Origin: Bacillota bacterium
GTDB lineage: Bacteria; Bacillota; Clostridia; Acetivibrionales; DSM-1351
Assembly: GCA_023439045.1 (NCBI GenBank)
Contig: JAEXOY010000019.1
Span: 1 to 64,000 of the forward strand
Direction: 5' to 3'
DNA: 64,000 bases
This document shows positions 8,334-16,529 of this stretch, in pieces. Each line of letters begins with the position of its first letter. Position 1 is the stretch's first letter. Under the pieces are notes generated by a model, which searched no databases, was not told the origin of the DNA, and worked only from the letters and a program-made list of their open reading frames with translations. Both the position numbers and the translations under genes were made by a program.

Positions 8334-9760
8334 TAAAAAATAAACATCAATTGGAAATCACTCAAAATTCAATCGCGGGTTTCAAAGCGAAGCGAGATAG
8401 TATCTCTAATTTACGTGGGACAAATAAAATATACGAATTAGAGGTAAATGCTATTGATAGCATAATTCACGACCTGGAAGCACAGGTTGATGAGTATAAT
8501 AAAATTACCAGTCATCAGTATACGTTTGATACTATTGATTCATTTGAGCAGCTTTCCAGATTTATCATTGGAAAAAGGATACAGAAAAATTTGGATGAAG
8601 CTACAATAGCAAACAATCTTGGTATTGATGTAGGCTATTATAACTGGCTTGAGGAAAATGATTTTTACGGTATAGATGAAAGGCTATTAGGTTCTTTATT
8701 AAATTTATTGGACATAAAAATTGCAGAAGGTGTTTTAGCAGAAGGTAATGTCACAAAATTCGGCAATGTACTAAGTAATTTAAGGATACTGGGTATTAAT
8801 GAAGAATTCTTAAAACAAGCAATAAATATTGATTTGAGAGAAGTTCGGAATTTAGTACAGCAAAAAAAATCAGATGCGGTTTATGCCGCATCCAGATTTA
8901 TTCATTATTTCAAAAAGGTATTTGGACTTAACTTAACAGATGATTTTACTGGTATAAATCCACTAGAAAAATCGTTAAGTGTAGCGTTTAAAAAACCAGT
9001 AAATATAAAAACAGATAGCCTAAATATAACTACCGGATATGCAGCTTATGTGGCTTCACTAGTGTCAAGGAAGATTGATGGTAAATCAGATGTTATAAAA
9101 GCAGATCCTATCGTTATAAGGGATAATCTTCTTAAAGAGTATGGGGAAGTTACCCTGGAATCGTGTGCAGATTATATATGGAAACTAAAAATACCTTTAT
9201 TGCCGATTGATATCAAAAGTGGCTTTCATGGGGCTTGTTTTGATTTTTCAGGTGTCAGGGCTATAGTAATTAATCAACAACATAGAATGGTTTCACGTTG
9301 GAAATTCGATTTATTACATGAACTATATCATGCGTTAACCATGGACCATAATTTTTACTTAGAATGTCAAGATAGAGAGCAGCAATTGGACAAAGATGAA
9401 ATCCTTGCGTCAAGGTTTGCAAACTTCGTTGTTTTTGGTAGTGATGTTGAAACATTCTTAAAGATTGCTGTTGAAGAAACTGGTGGTGACATCAAATTTC
9501 TTAAATCTATACTGCCAGATGTAGCCCATAGATATAAGCTTAATATCGATGACTTCTCAAACTATGCGGCATATAGATTGACAATGCAAGGTTTAAACTG
9601 GTGGGGTACGGCAAAGAACTTGCAGAGAAATGAAGAAGACCCATATGATATTTTACTTGAATACCTTGTGAAGAATTTAGATATAGACATTTATAGTGAT
9701 TTCGAGAGAAAATTGATAATTTCTACGTTTAATAAGGGGGGCTTAAACAATGGATATTAG
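8330..9760 (+). CDS. XRE helix-turn-helix / ImmA-IrrE metallopeptidase fusion (476 aa)
   Basis: The N-terminal 65 residues are helical or coiled-coil. A helix-turn-helix lies at about 80-135 (GKRIQKNLDEATIANNLGI). From about 265 an ImmA/IrrE (COG2856) zinc peptidase follows, with the HExxH site LLHELYHAL at about 328-336 and a downstream Glu region (DKDEILASRFANFVVFG) as expected. In known relatives the peptidase cleaves a repressor or antitoxin when triggered (ImmA on ImmR, IrrE on DdrO). The gene overlaps its neighbours by 4 bp and 11 bp, so it belongs to a tight operon. It may be the sensor or antitoxin of the nucleotidyltransferase upstream. Confidence 0.8.
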   Translation: MIKNKHQLEITQNSIAGFKAKRDSISNLRGTNKIYELEVNAIDSIIHDLEAQVDEYNKITSHQYTFDTIDSFEQLSRFIIGKRIQKNLDEATIANNLGIDVGYYNWLEENDFYGIDERLLGSLLNLLDIKIAEGVLAEGNVTKFGNVLSNLRILGINEEFLKQAINIDLREVRNLVQQKKSDAVYAASRFIHYFKKVFGLNLTDDFTGINPLEKSLSVAFKKPVNIKTDSLNITTGYAAYVASLVSRKIDGKSDVIKADPIVIRDNLLKEYGEVTLESCADYIWKLKIPLLPIDIKSGFHGACFDFSGVRAIVINQQHRMVSRWKFDLLHELYHALTMDHNFYLECQDREQQLDKDEILASRFANFVVFGSDVETFLKIAVEETGGDIKFLKSILPDVAHRYKLNIDDFSNYAAYRLTMQGLNWWGTAKNLQRNEEDPYDILLEYLVKNLDIDIYSDFERKLIISTFNKGGLNNGY

Positions 9761-10310
9761 TGGATATGAAAAATTAAAAATTCACTGTAGAATGGCAGAT
9801 TGTGATAACGAGCAACATTGCTTTAGGACAAATAAAACACTGCAAAACAAGGGCATTGAGAAAGGGCATTGCCGATATTGTAATATTGATTTGATTGACT
9901 GGGACAGGCTCTATAATAGAGATATAAATGACATTCAATATTTGATCAGTGCATTGAAATTTGAAATGGTTAGAAATATGTTTTGGAGCGTCAAAAACCC
10001 TACGTTGAAAATGATTGCAGCCATCACATCCATAAGTGAAGATATGCTTAGAGAAAAGATTATAAAGAGATTGAAATCATCCATATCAAAACCTAAAAGT
10101 CAAAACATTTATGATGGAAGACAAACATCAGTAGATGAGGAAAACCTTATTCTTTGGGCTCAACATGCAACTGGGACATGCTGTAGAATATGCATTGATC
10201 AGTGGCATGGGATAGACCCTGAACAAGCCATTACAGAGGAAAATTATAACTATTTCGCAGATATAATGATGGAATACATAAAGGCGAAGATACAATTGCA
10301 ATATACTTAA
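9750..10310 (+). CDS. DUF4186-like protein with N-terminal cysteine cluster (186 aa)
   Basis: The C-terminal half (about residues 115-180) contains WAQHATGTCCRICIDQWHGI, the H-A-T-x-x-C-C-R-x-C...W-H-G-I core that I associate with DUF4186. That family is uncharacterised, and its Cys/His core suggests metal binding. The N-terminus adds a second possible metal site (CRMADCDNEQHC, then HCRYC). A GGGGGG-rich ribosome site lies in the end of the preceding gene, with which it overlaps by 11 bp. The radical SAM gene begins 10 bp downstream. DUF4186 in an operon with radical SAM and kinase genes suggests a modification pathway, but no substrate can be deduced. Confidence 0.6.
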   Translation: MDISGYEKLKIHCRMADCDNEQHCFRTNKTLQNKGIEKGHCRYCNIDLIDWDRLYNRDINDIQYLISALKFEMVRNMFWSVKNPTLKMIAAITSISEDMLREKIIKRLKSSISKPKSQNIYDGRQTSVDEENLILWAQHATGTCCRICIDQWHGIDPEQAITEENYNYFADIMMEYIKAKIQLQYT

Positions 10311-10320
10311 GGGGAACAAA

Positions 10321-11301
10321 ATGATATGTCTAAACGGATGTAAGGTTGATAGGAAAGCAATAGTTAACAAAACAGAAAAAAAGGTCAGGCTTGCTATTAT
10401 TTCAGACTCAAAACAGGAAAAAGACCTTACCGGCCCCACAAATTTCTTTGGGTATGGGAGGGTAAGGCATTTTACACGTAAACATGATAATTGGAATGAC
10501 AACCCTCTTCCAATTGATCCTGCATGTAATTTTTTAGGCACTCCTAAATTGGAACAGATTGAAGCTCAGGTTTTTCAAATAGCCCAGTGTAATTTTGATT
10601 GTTGGTACTGTTTTGTTGATGAAGATAGACTCCAGCCAAACAATGAGTTTTCTGGCTGGGTATCAATAGATGATATGGTTGAATTCATATTAAGACAGAA
10701 TGTTAATTTAATTGATTTATCTGGAGGACAACCTGATTTGGTACCTGAATGGTCATTATGGGTACTTAGAAGCTTAAGAGATTTACAATTGGATGAAAAG
10801 GTGTTTGTGTGGCAAGATGATAACTTAAGCTGCAACTCGCTGAGAAAATACTTAACTACTGGAGAGATTGAAGAATTGTCTTCATTTTCTAACTTTGCAA
10901 GGGTAGGCTGTTTTAAAGGGTTTGATGAATTTACATTTGGATTCAACACTGGGAGGCCTGAGCTTTTTTATAACAATCAGTTCATTATTATGAAGGAATT
11001 GCTACAATTTGGATTTGATATTTATGCGTATGTAACATTTACAACCCCGGAAATTGATAATCTGGATTACAGGATAAATAACTTTGTTGAAAGGCTTCAA
11101 AAAATACACCCTTTATTCCCGTTAAGGACTGTGCCACTAAAAATAGTTAATTATACTCCAACATCGTTAAGGTTAACAGAGGATAAGATAAAATCGTTTG
11201 ACCTTCAATTTCATGTACTTGAGAAATGGAATGAAGTACTTCAAAAGAATTATAGTGCAACAGAACTTGCTATAAATATAACAGATATATCTATTAGGTA
11301 G
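10321..11301 (+). CDS. Radical SAM protein of unknown substrate (326 aa)
   Basis: A canonical CxxxCxxC cluster-binding motif, QCNFDCWYCF, is at about residues 89-98. A glycine-rich strand DLSGGQPDLVPEW (about 133-145) fits the SAM-contacting GGE-like motif. The motif lies unusually far from the N-terminus; about 85 residues precede it, including a basic, Gly-rich segment. No SPASM or other C-terminal cysteine cluster is seen. It is spaced 10-12 bp from both neighbours and is clearly co-transcribed with the DUF4186-like and kinase genes. Known relatives with CWYC motifs act on small molecules or RNA; the actual reaction here is unknown. Confidence 0.8.
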   Translation: MICLNGCKVDRKAIVNKTEKKVRLAIISDSKQEKDLTGPTNFFGYGRVRHFTRKHDNWNDNPLPIDPACNFLGTPKLEQIEAQVFQIAQCNFDCWYCFVDEDRLQPNNEFSGWVSIDDMVEFILRQNVNLIDLSGGQPDLVPEWSLWVLRSLRDLQLDEKVFVWQDDNLSCNSLRKYLTTGEIEELSSFSNFARVGCFKGFDEFTFGFNTGRPELFYNNQFIIMKELLQFGFDIYAYVTFTTPEIDNLDYRINNFVERLQKIHPLFPLRTVPLKIVNYTPTSLRLTEDKIKSFDLQFHVLEKWNEVLQKNYSATELAINITDISIR

Positions 11302-11312
11302 GAGGGAAAAGG

Positions 11313-11861
11313 TTGATTAGAATTATTGGTTTTTCAGGAAAGTACGGTAGCGGAAAAACCACTCTGGCAAAAGAATTTGCAAGTGACATAAAAGCAAAGT
11401 TTATCAGTTTTGGTGATTACATTAGAGACCTAGCGAAAGAGAGAAATCAAAACCACGAGGACAGGGATGTGCTTCGGGACATTGGTGAGGAACAAATAAA
11501 TCGAGGTTGGTCAACGTTTTGCCAAAGTGTACTTGACTTTTATGAATACAGGGGAGAAAAGCTACTTGTAGTGGATGGGGTAAGGCATCTAGGCTGTTTA
11601 GATGGATTCCGTATGATACTACAGGACCCTGCAATATATGTCGTATATATCGATGTTTCTGAGACATTATCACAAGAAAGGCAGAGGAGTAGAGGAGAAA
11701 GTAAAATATATACATATACTGGAAATCTACATATGACGGAAGAACAGGTTGTTACAGCAATACCTTTGGTAGCAAATCTTATTATGGACGGTAATAAAGA
11801 CTTATCGGAACTAAAAACACAACTAAATGTATGGTATGCAGAATACGTCACAAATTGTTAA
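11313..11861 (+). CDS. P-loop nucleotide-kinase-like protein (182 aa)
   Basis: TTG start at 11313 with a strong GGAGGG site 7-12 bp upstream. Walker A GKYGSGKTTLA is at about residues 9-19, FISFGDYIRDLAKERNQ fits the substrate lid/NMP-binding arm, and VVDGVRHLGCLDGFR looks like the Walker B region. Size and fold match dNMP/dephospho-CoA-kinase-like small-molecule kinases that remove or activate nucleotides. As the last gene of a five-gene run it may phosphorylate a nucleoside made by the radical SAM enzyme. That coupling is inference. Confidence 0.7.
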   Translation: MIRIIGFSGKYGSGKTTLAKEFASDIKAKFISFGDYIRDLAKERNQNHEDRDVLRDIGEEQINRGWSTFCQSVLDFYEYRGEKLLVVDGVRHLGCLDGFRMILQDPAIYVVYIDVSETLSQERQRSRGESKIYTYTGNLHMTEEQVVTAIPLVANLIMDGNKDLSELKTQLNVWYAEYVTNC

Positions 11862-12018
11862 ACTACCAAGAGGACACGCCAATCAGCTATGAGTTCTGTG
11901 TAACCGCCGTGTAATGCGCATAAAAATTAATAATACAAAATATAGAGAAATAACAAACAATCCACAGAATAAAGCTTTTGGGGAATAATAAAAACAAAGA
12001 GGGAAGTACTGCCTATAT

Positions 12019-12060
12019 CTACGGATCAGAAGGTTGTGGATTCGATCTCTGCCAGGCGCA
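12019..12060 (+). pseudogene. 3' fragment of tRNA-Arg(ACG), probable tRNA-derived attachment site
   Basis: The run starts in an anticodon loop reading CTACGGA (anticodon ACG). It continues through the 3' anticodon stem, the AGGTT variable loop, a T-loop TTCGATC with a partly mismatched T-stem, and the acceptor strand CAGGCGCA. There is no 5' half upstream. Such 3'-half duplications are left by elements that integrate into tRNA genes. The intact tRNA-Arg and the integrase are not visible in the window. Confidence 0.6.
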
Positions 12061-12299
12061 CTAAATATCAAGGCTATCAGGAACCTACCAATCAGCTATT
12101 AACTACAGAATAAAAGCACCTCAAAAGCCTATATGTGATGAAAAATGATAGTTTTCAAAAAACAATTGGGTACTATTTGGGTACTACTCCTATAAAACCA
12201 TACCCAATAGTATGGCATCTTACATATAGACTGCTAATGAAAAACCTTTAAAATACACCGTTTTGATATGGCTTTTAAATATACAAAACTACTAATCGA

Positions 12300-12461
12300 G
12301 TTCTGCAAAACCTTTATCCCCCGGTCCTAATCTGGGTGAGCAACGAAAGTGGCAAAGGCAATGTAACTTGAACAAAGTGAAAGCTATCGTCTTTAGGCGC
12401 TGGCCGGTAACAAGCCCTTATAGGGCTAACTCAAGCCACCCGTTTTACGGGTGGTCATGAC
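12300..12461 (+). mobile_element. Right-end remnant of an IS200/IS605-like (TnpB-type) element
   Basis: The segment has consecutive stem-loops: AGCCC/AGGGCT around 12413-12426, then CCACCCG-TTTTA-CGGGTGG at 12437-12455 followed by TCATGAC. This matches my memory of the 3' ends of clostridial TnpB elements, where the terminal hairpin is the transposase site and the preceding structured run is the 3' guide (omega/re) RNA scaffold. No tnpA or tnpB coding sequence survives here. Identification rests on pattern memory. Confidence 0.45.
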
Positions 12462-12584
12462 TATTTTTAAATTTTGTCTTGTGTGTGTTGCACTCCTTCG
12501 AGAGAGTGTAAAATAACAACATTTCATTGCCTTTTAAACGTTTGGTAGGTGGCTTGTCCTAGTCGTTTTTTCGTTTTGTTGTTC

Positions 12585-12845
12585 TTATGCAATCGTACCA
12601 TCTGCTGCTAAGTCCTCAGTCAGGTCTGCAAATACATCGCCCTTTGACTGGAAATAGGTTGCTGTGAAAGGTGAACCAGAAGCCGCAATTGGATAGAGTG
12701 CAGTGGTATGATCTACAAAGTAGGTATCAAAGCCGCTTTCCTTTATCTGATCAATAGTAAGATTACGAGTGAGCTGATACACTATAGCGCAAACCATTTC
12801 GACATGCCCGAGTTCTTCTGTGCCAATGTCAGTAAGGATACCCTT
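12585..12845 (-). pseudogene. cotJC: Middle fragment of cotJC (manganese-catalase-like spore coat protein)
   Basis: Read on the minus strand from the 8-bp core, the frame gives KGILTDIGTEELGHVEMV, then FTATYFQSKGDVFADLTEDLAAD. These are diagnostic of CotJC and Mn-catalase, including the Glu-Glu-x-x-His metal ligands. The fragment is in frame with the 5' part of cotJC at 28988-29157. After DLAAD (about 12,605) the sequence stops matching and reaches a stop five codons later. Roughly the last 55 residues of a CotJC of about 190 aa are absent, so there is a second, independent breakpoint. Confidence 0.9.
12838..12845. repeat. attachment core of the cotJC element, left copy (ATACCCTT)
   Basis: Identical to 28988-28995. 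Just inside the element it is followed by TGGTATGTTGAGGAAATG, one arm of the reconstructed attP; outside it is the cotJC coding sequence. The predicted crossover dinucleotide is TT at 12844-12845. Confidence 0.85.
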
Positions 12846-13025
12846 TGGTATGTTGAGGAAATGGATAGATGTTAAGAGTGATAGAATACTTTAGGAGCTT
12901 AAATTATATTATGGGCTCAACCCTTATTCATAAAGCATTAGCAAAGCTAGGCGGTGAATTGAAGAAGATTATTTTGGAGTAATATACATATATTTGTAAA
13001 TGTGAGTTACAAATTTGGTGAAATA

Positions 13026-13034
13026 TGGTATAAT
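13026..13034 (+). promoter_or_regulatory. Extended -10 promoter of the zinc-hook ATPase gene
   Basis: TGGTATAAT is a perfect extended -10 (TGnTATAAT) about 50 bp before the ATG at 13084. There is no good -35. The same TGGTATAAT precedes the ABC-3C operon on the same element. Confidence 0.6.
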
Positions 13035-13083
13035 TATATGGTGTAATAATAAGTTAACTCTAAAATAGAAGGAGATAAGTATT

Positions 13084-15642
13084 ATGAAAAAGGCTATTGA
13101 CTATTTAATTGAGTGGACAGAAAATATAAACTGGAAAAATCATTTATTAAACAATGTATTACAAAATATAGAAATTGATATAGAAGCTATAACTTTAGAA
13201 GTGATTGATATTATAACTAATAATAAAGTAGTTAATCTTATCACATCTCCAACTGAAAATACAAGACAAGAATCTCAGTTATATATTAAAGAAATAAAAT
13301 CGCCAGTAAATATAAATGCTCTATGTCCAGAAGCAGGGTGCGAATTAGGAAAAAACTTAAATGTATTTTATGGAGAAAATGGATCAGGAAAATCATCATA
13401 TGTTAAAGTTTTTAGAAAATTAGCAGATAATTTTTACACTAATGAGAAAAATCTAAATATTATGTCTAATATTTATACTACTGAAAAGACATCTGATGTA
13501 CAGACAATAACCATGTGTTATTCTTGCGATGAAAATGATGGTCTCCTTCAATGTATTGATATTAATACGAAAAACTCAGTGCTTTCAAAAATCAATGTAT
13601 TTGATTCTAGTTCGGTAACTCCACTTATAAACACGGATTTAACATTTAGTGTTCTGCCCCAAGGACTAAATTATTTTTCAAAGTTAACGGATTTGATTGA
13701 TTGCATAAAAGTAAAACTTCAAGAAATAGTATCAACTAATACAATAGAACAAAATAAAATATTTAGTGATAGTTCCTTTTCAATAATATCTGAAGATATA
13801 TCATTAATTACTACTAATGTTCCAAGCGTTGATAAACTTGATGGATTTATTAAAACAAACTATTTGCTACATGAAGATTTTGATATAAAAATAGAGACTA
13901 TAGAAAATACAGTTAGAGAACTTCAAAGTACAAATACTGTAGAGTTAATTAAAAATATAAGTACTCAAAAAGCAAAGCTTGAGGCACTTAAAAGGAGTTT
14001 TGAATTGCTGTCTAGCAAAGTAAATTCAGTGAATATAAATGCTGTAAATTCGTTTATCGAACAATATGATGAATTGCTTGTAAGAGAAGATAAACATAAT
14101 GTTGAATTTGGTAAAAGGATAAAACATATTGCAGTTAACAATGAATGGACTAATTTTATAACATCAGCCAGAGAATATTATATGTCAATCGGAGTTGAAT
14201 TACCTAAGGAAAAGAGCCCATGTATATTTTGTGGACAAACCTTAGAGAAGGAGCAAATAGACTTAATTGAATCATGTTTGAAACACATTAACTCAGAGAC
14301 TAATCAAATAAAAAATGAAATCAATAAAAGAATTCAAGATTACTTTATACCTGAAATATCTGTAGTTTTTCTTGCAGAGGATGAAAAATTATTTAGTGAA
14401 GATAAGAGTTGCCTTGTTGAAAAGCTAAAAACTACCATAAACCTTGTTGAGAAAAATAAAAAAATATTTACACAGAACATCAAAGATAAAAAGAAGATTC
14501 CTGCAGAGTGCGTTATAAACTTTGAAGAAATTATTGGTTCAATAACAAATGAGATTCTGGAAATTGAAGGAAGGTTAACTACTTTAGGAAAGAGTAATCA
14601 AGAGATTAACGAACATTTATTAAAACTTACAAATGACAAAACTAGCTTGCTAAGAGTAAAAAAAATTAACGAGAGTAAGAAACTATTTGAGAACTGGTAT
14701 GAATACAAAACTAAAATTGACTCTCTGAATAAAATTAAAAGTAGGTTTACTACAAATGTATTATCTACAAAAGCAAAAGATGCTTTTAATGAGATTGTTG
14801 CTGGCGACTATATAAGCACATTCAATAGCTACTGCGAAAATCTTGGGGTACCTAATGTTAATATTTCTTTAGCTTCAAAGAAGGGACAAACCCAGAGAGG
14901 AAAATTTGTAGTTCGTGAAAATATAAAAGTAACTGACATTATGAGTGAAGGTGAACAAAAGGCTATAGCACTCGCTGAGTTTGTTACAGATCTTAAAGTT
15001 AGAAAAAACAACTGTACTACACTTTTTGATGACCCAGTTACATCTTTTGATTATAAAAGGGCTGAAAAGATTGCTGATATAATTTATCAAATATCAAATG
15101 AGAGGCAAGTGATTGTCTTTACGCATAATATTATGTTTTATTATTACCTTTATAACTGTTGTGCAAAAGAAAATAATAAGGAGAACAAATTCTATAAAAT
15201 TGACCAGTATGATAGAGATAATAAAGGACTAATTTCTATTTCTGCAGAAGGAAGACTTGAAAACTTAAATGAAGTTACTAAAAAAATAAAGAACTATGCA
15301 CAAAAAATATCTAGTAAAATTTGTATAGGAGATGACTTAGAACAAACGTTAAAATCAACATATTCTGATATACGTACTTGGTGCGAACTTATTGTTGAAG
15401 AGGGATTTTTAAAAAAAATCATCAGAAGATATGAGCCAAACATTATGTTTAAACCTATATCAAAAATAAATTCTGAATTTGTTGATTACATACCTGCAGT
15501 TTCGGACCTGTTTGATAAATCTTGTAGATATATGCTAGGACATAGTCAACCATCAGAAACCCAAAATGTAAAAGCTTCAAGAGAAGAATTTTACATCGAT
15601 TATAAATTTATTATGGACCTCTATGAAAAATATAAAAACTAA
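13084..15642 (+). CDS. AAA_13/RloC-like ABC-type ATPase with zinc hook (852 aa)
   Basis: An SMC/Rad50-like split ATPase. Walker A YGENGSGKSS is at about residues 95-104. Long coiled coils flank a zinc-hook motif CIFCGQTL at about 379-386. The ABC signature MSEGEQKAIALAEF is at about 620, Walker B TTLFDDPVTSFD at about 646, and the switch VIVFTHNIMF at about 678. AAA_13 proteins include PrrC and RloC, in which such an ATPase controls a C-terminal anticodon nuclease. The tail here (about 770-852) has a conserved-looking CRYMLGHSQP, but I cannot confirm nuclease residues. A GGAG site precedes ATG 13084. An anti-phage role is likely from family and context. Confidence 0.75.
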   Translation: MKKAIDYLIEWTENINWKNHLLNNVLQNIEIDIEAITLEVIDIITNNKVVNLITSPTENTRQESQLYIKEIKSPVNINALCPEAGCELGKNLNVFYGENGSGKSSYVKVFRKLADNFYTNEKNLNIMSNIYTTEKTSDVQTITMCYSCDENDGLLQCIDINTKNSVLSKINVFDSSSVTPLINTDLTFSVLPQGLNYFSKLTDLIDCIKVKLQEIVSTNTIEQNKIFSDSSFSIISEDISLITTNVPSVDKLDGFIKTNYLLHEDFDIKIETIENTVRELQSTNTVELIKNISTQKAKLEALKRSFELLSSKVNSVNINAVNSFIEQYDELLVREDKHNVEFGKRIKHIAVNNEWTNFITSAREYYMSIGVELPKEKSPCIFCGQTLEKEQIDLIESCLKHINSETNQIKNEINKRIQDYFIPEISVVFLAEDEKLFSEDKSCLVEKLKTTINLVEKNKKIFTQNIKDKKKIPAECVINFEEIIGSITNEILEIEGRLTTLGKSNQEINEHLLKLTNDKTSLLRVKKINESKKLFENWYEYKTKIDSLNKIKSRFTTNVLSTKAKDAFNEIVAGDYISTFNSYCENLGVPNVNISLASKKGQTQRGKFVVRENIKVTDIMSEGEQKAIALAEFVTDLKVRKNNCTTLFDDPVTSFDYKRAEKIADIIYQISNERQVIVFTHNIMFYYYLYNCCAKENNKENKFYKIDQYDRDNKGLISISAEGRLENLNEVTKKIKNYAQKISSKICIGDDLEQTLKSTYSDIRTWCELIVEEGFLKKIIRRYEPNIMFKPISKINSEFVDYIPAVSDLFDKSCRYMLGHSQPSETQNVKASREEFYIDYKFIMDLYEKYKN

Positions 15643-15707
15643 ATCAGTCTGCTGATTTGATGAAAAGAGATTACATAAAAATTTTGTGAGAATTGAGGAA
15701 CTACTTT

Positions 15708-16088
15708 ATGAAAGGTGAATACTATCTTTCGAGGAGCCAATTGAAAGGATATATATTTGAAATAATAATTTTACAATTACTTGAATGTAATCCAGGTTAT
15801 TTGTTTAAAGAATCTGATGAGGGCTTTTGCGAAGTATATTATGAATATGTATATCGGAGGAGATATTTTTATTTGACTATTAGTGGGGATATGCATAGAA
15901 ATAAATATTACTTTACACCTCCGAAATCATTAGACGAAGCAGCTACCTTTGGGAATATTGAAACTTTAAACGAGAAGGAAAGACTCTTCAAAGCTATTAA
16001 TGTTAATATAAATCTCGATAATATTAATAGGAATCTTATTTTAAAAATTAATGGTGACTGGCTAGAGAACATCAGGAAAAGTTCTTAA
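15708..16088 (+). CDS. Small uncharacterised protein downstream of the ATPase (126 aa)
   Basis: ATG 15708 is preferred over an in-frame TTG at 15693 because GAGGA sits 8 bp before it. The protein begins MKGEYYLSRSQLKGYIFEIII and is acidic/aromatic with no membrane segment. It lies 65 bp after the zinc-hook ATPase on the same strand and is followed by a terminator-like hairpin. It could be a partner or immunity protein for the ATPase. No family is recognised. Confidence 0.55.
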   Translation: MKGEYYLSRSQLKGYIFEIIILQLLECNPGYLFKESDEGFCEVYYEYVYRRRYFYLTISGDMHRNKYYFTPPKSLDEAATFGNIETLNEKERLFKAINVNINLDNINRNLILKINGDWLENIRKSS

Positions 16089-16402
16089 TAGTATGATTAA
16101 TATTTTCGAAACCTATAAAAATATAGTAAAAGATGAACTGCAGTTTAGACACCTATTTAAGAAATTCCATTTGAGTTAAATAAAGAATGTTACATTTAAT
16201 AGTATCAGAACTTTAGTAACAAGGCAACAAAAGGAATTCATTCAATGCTAGTATTAAATCGTAAATTACATGAGCAATTATCAAGATATATTGTATGGAT
16301 AACTATCTAGTTAAAATTACAAATATATAAAATAAACGAAAAAAATAGTGCTATACTAATGGCTTTTATTGATATGCCAAAATTAAGGGTTAATGCAAAC
16401 TA

Positions 16403-16435
16403 GGGACAGATGCTTTGTATGTATTCATCCGTCCC
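16403..16435. terminator. Bidirectional terminator between convergent genes
   Basis: GGGACAGATG (16403-16412) pairs with CATCCGTCCC (16426-16435) with one G-U wobble, flanked by TA and TAAAAAA. It lies between the convergent ATPase cluster and recombinase gene. Confidence 0.6.
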
Positions 16436-16529
16436 TAAAAAATACTAAATATTCAACATCAATTTTTCCATTTTACAAAACTTGAAACTAAACCAGAATA
16501 AGAGATTTTTGTCCAGCAGGGTATTATCT

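Larger units (their letters stand above)
11862..12584. other. 723-bp decayed intergenic segment
   Basis: No gene is supported. The segment holds a tRNA-Arg 3' fragment (12019-12060) and an IS200/IS605-type right-end remnant (about 12300-12461). It also has two copies of CCAATCAGCTAT (11879-11890 and 12089-12100) and the doublet GGGTACT (12167-12173 and 12178-12184). The mixture of leftovers reads as a junction between successive integrations. Confidence 0.5.

Noticed and set aside
10321..11861. Radical SAM plus kinase as a prokaryotic viperin pair
   Set aside because: The CxxxCxxC lies about 90 residues in and reads CNFDCWYC; the viperin C-terminal motifs I know are absent, and DUF4186 is not a viperin partner.
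12911..12982. 23-codon frame ending IHKALAKLGGELKKIILE
   Set aside because: No ribosome site and no context; it is too short to support.
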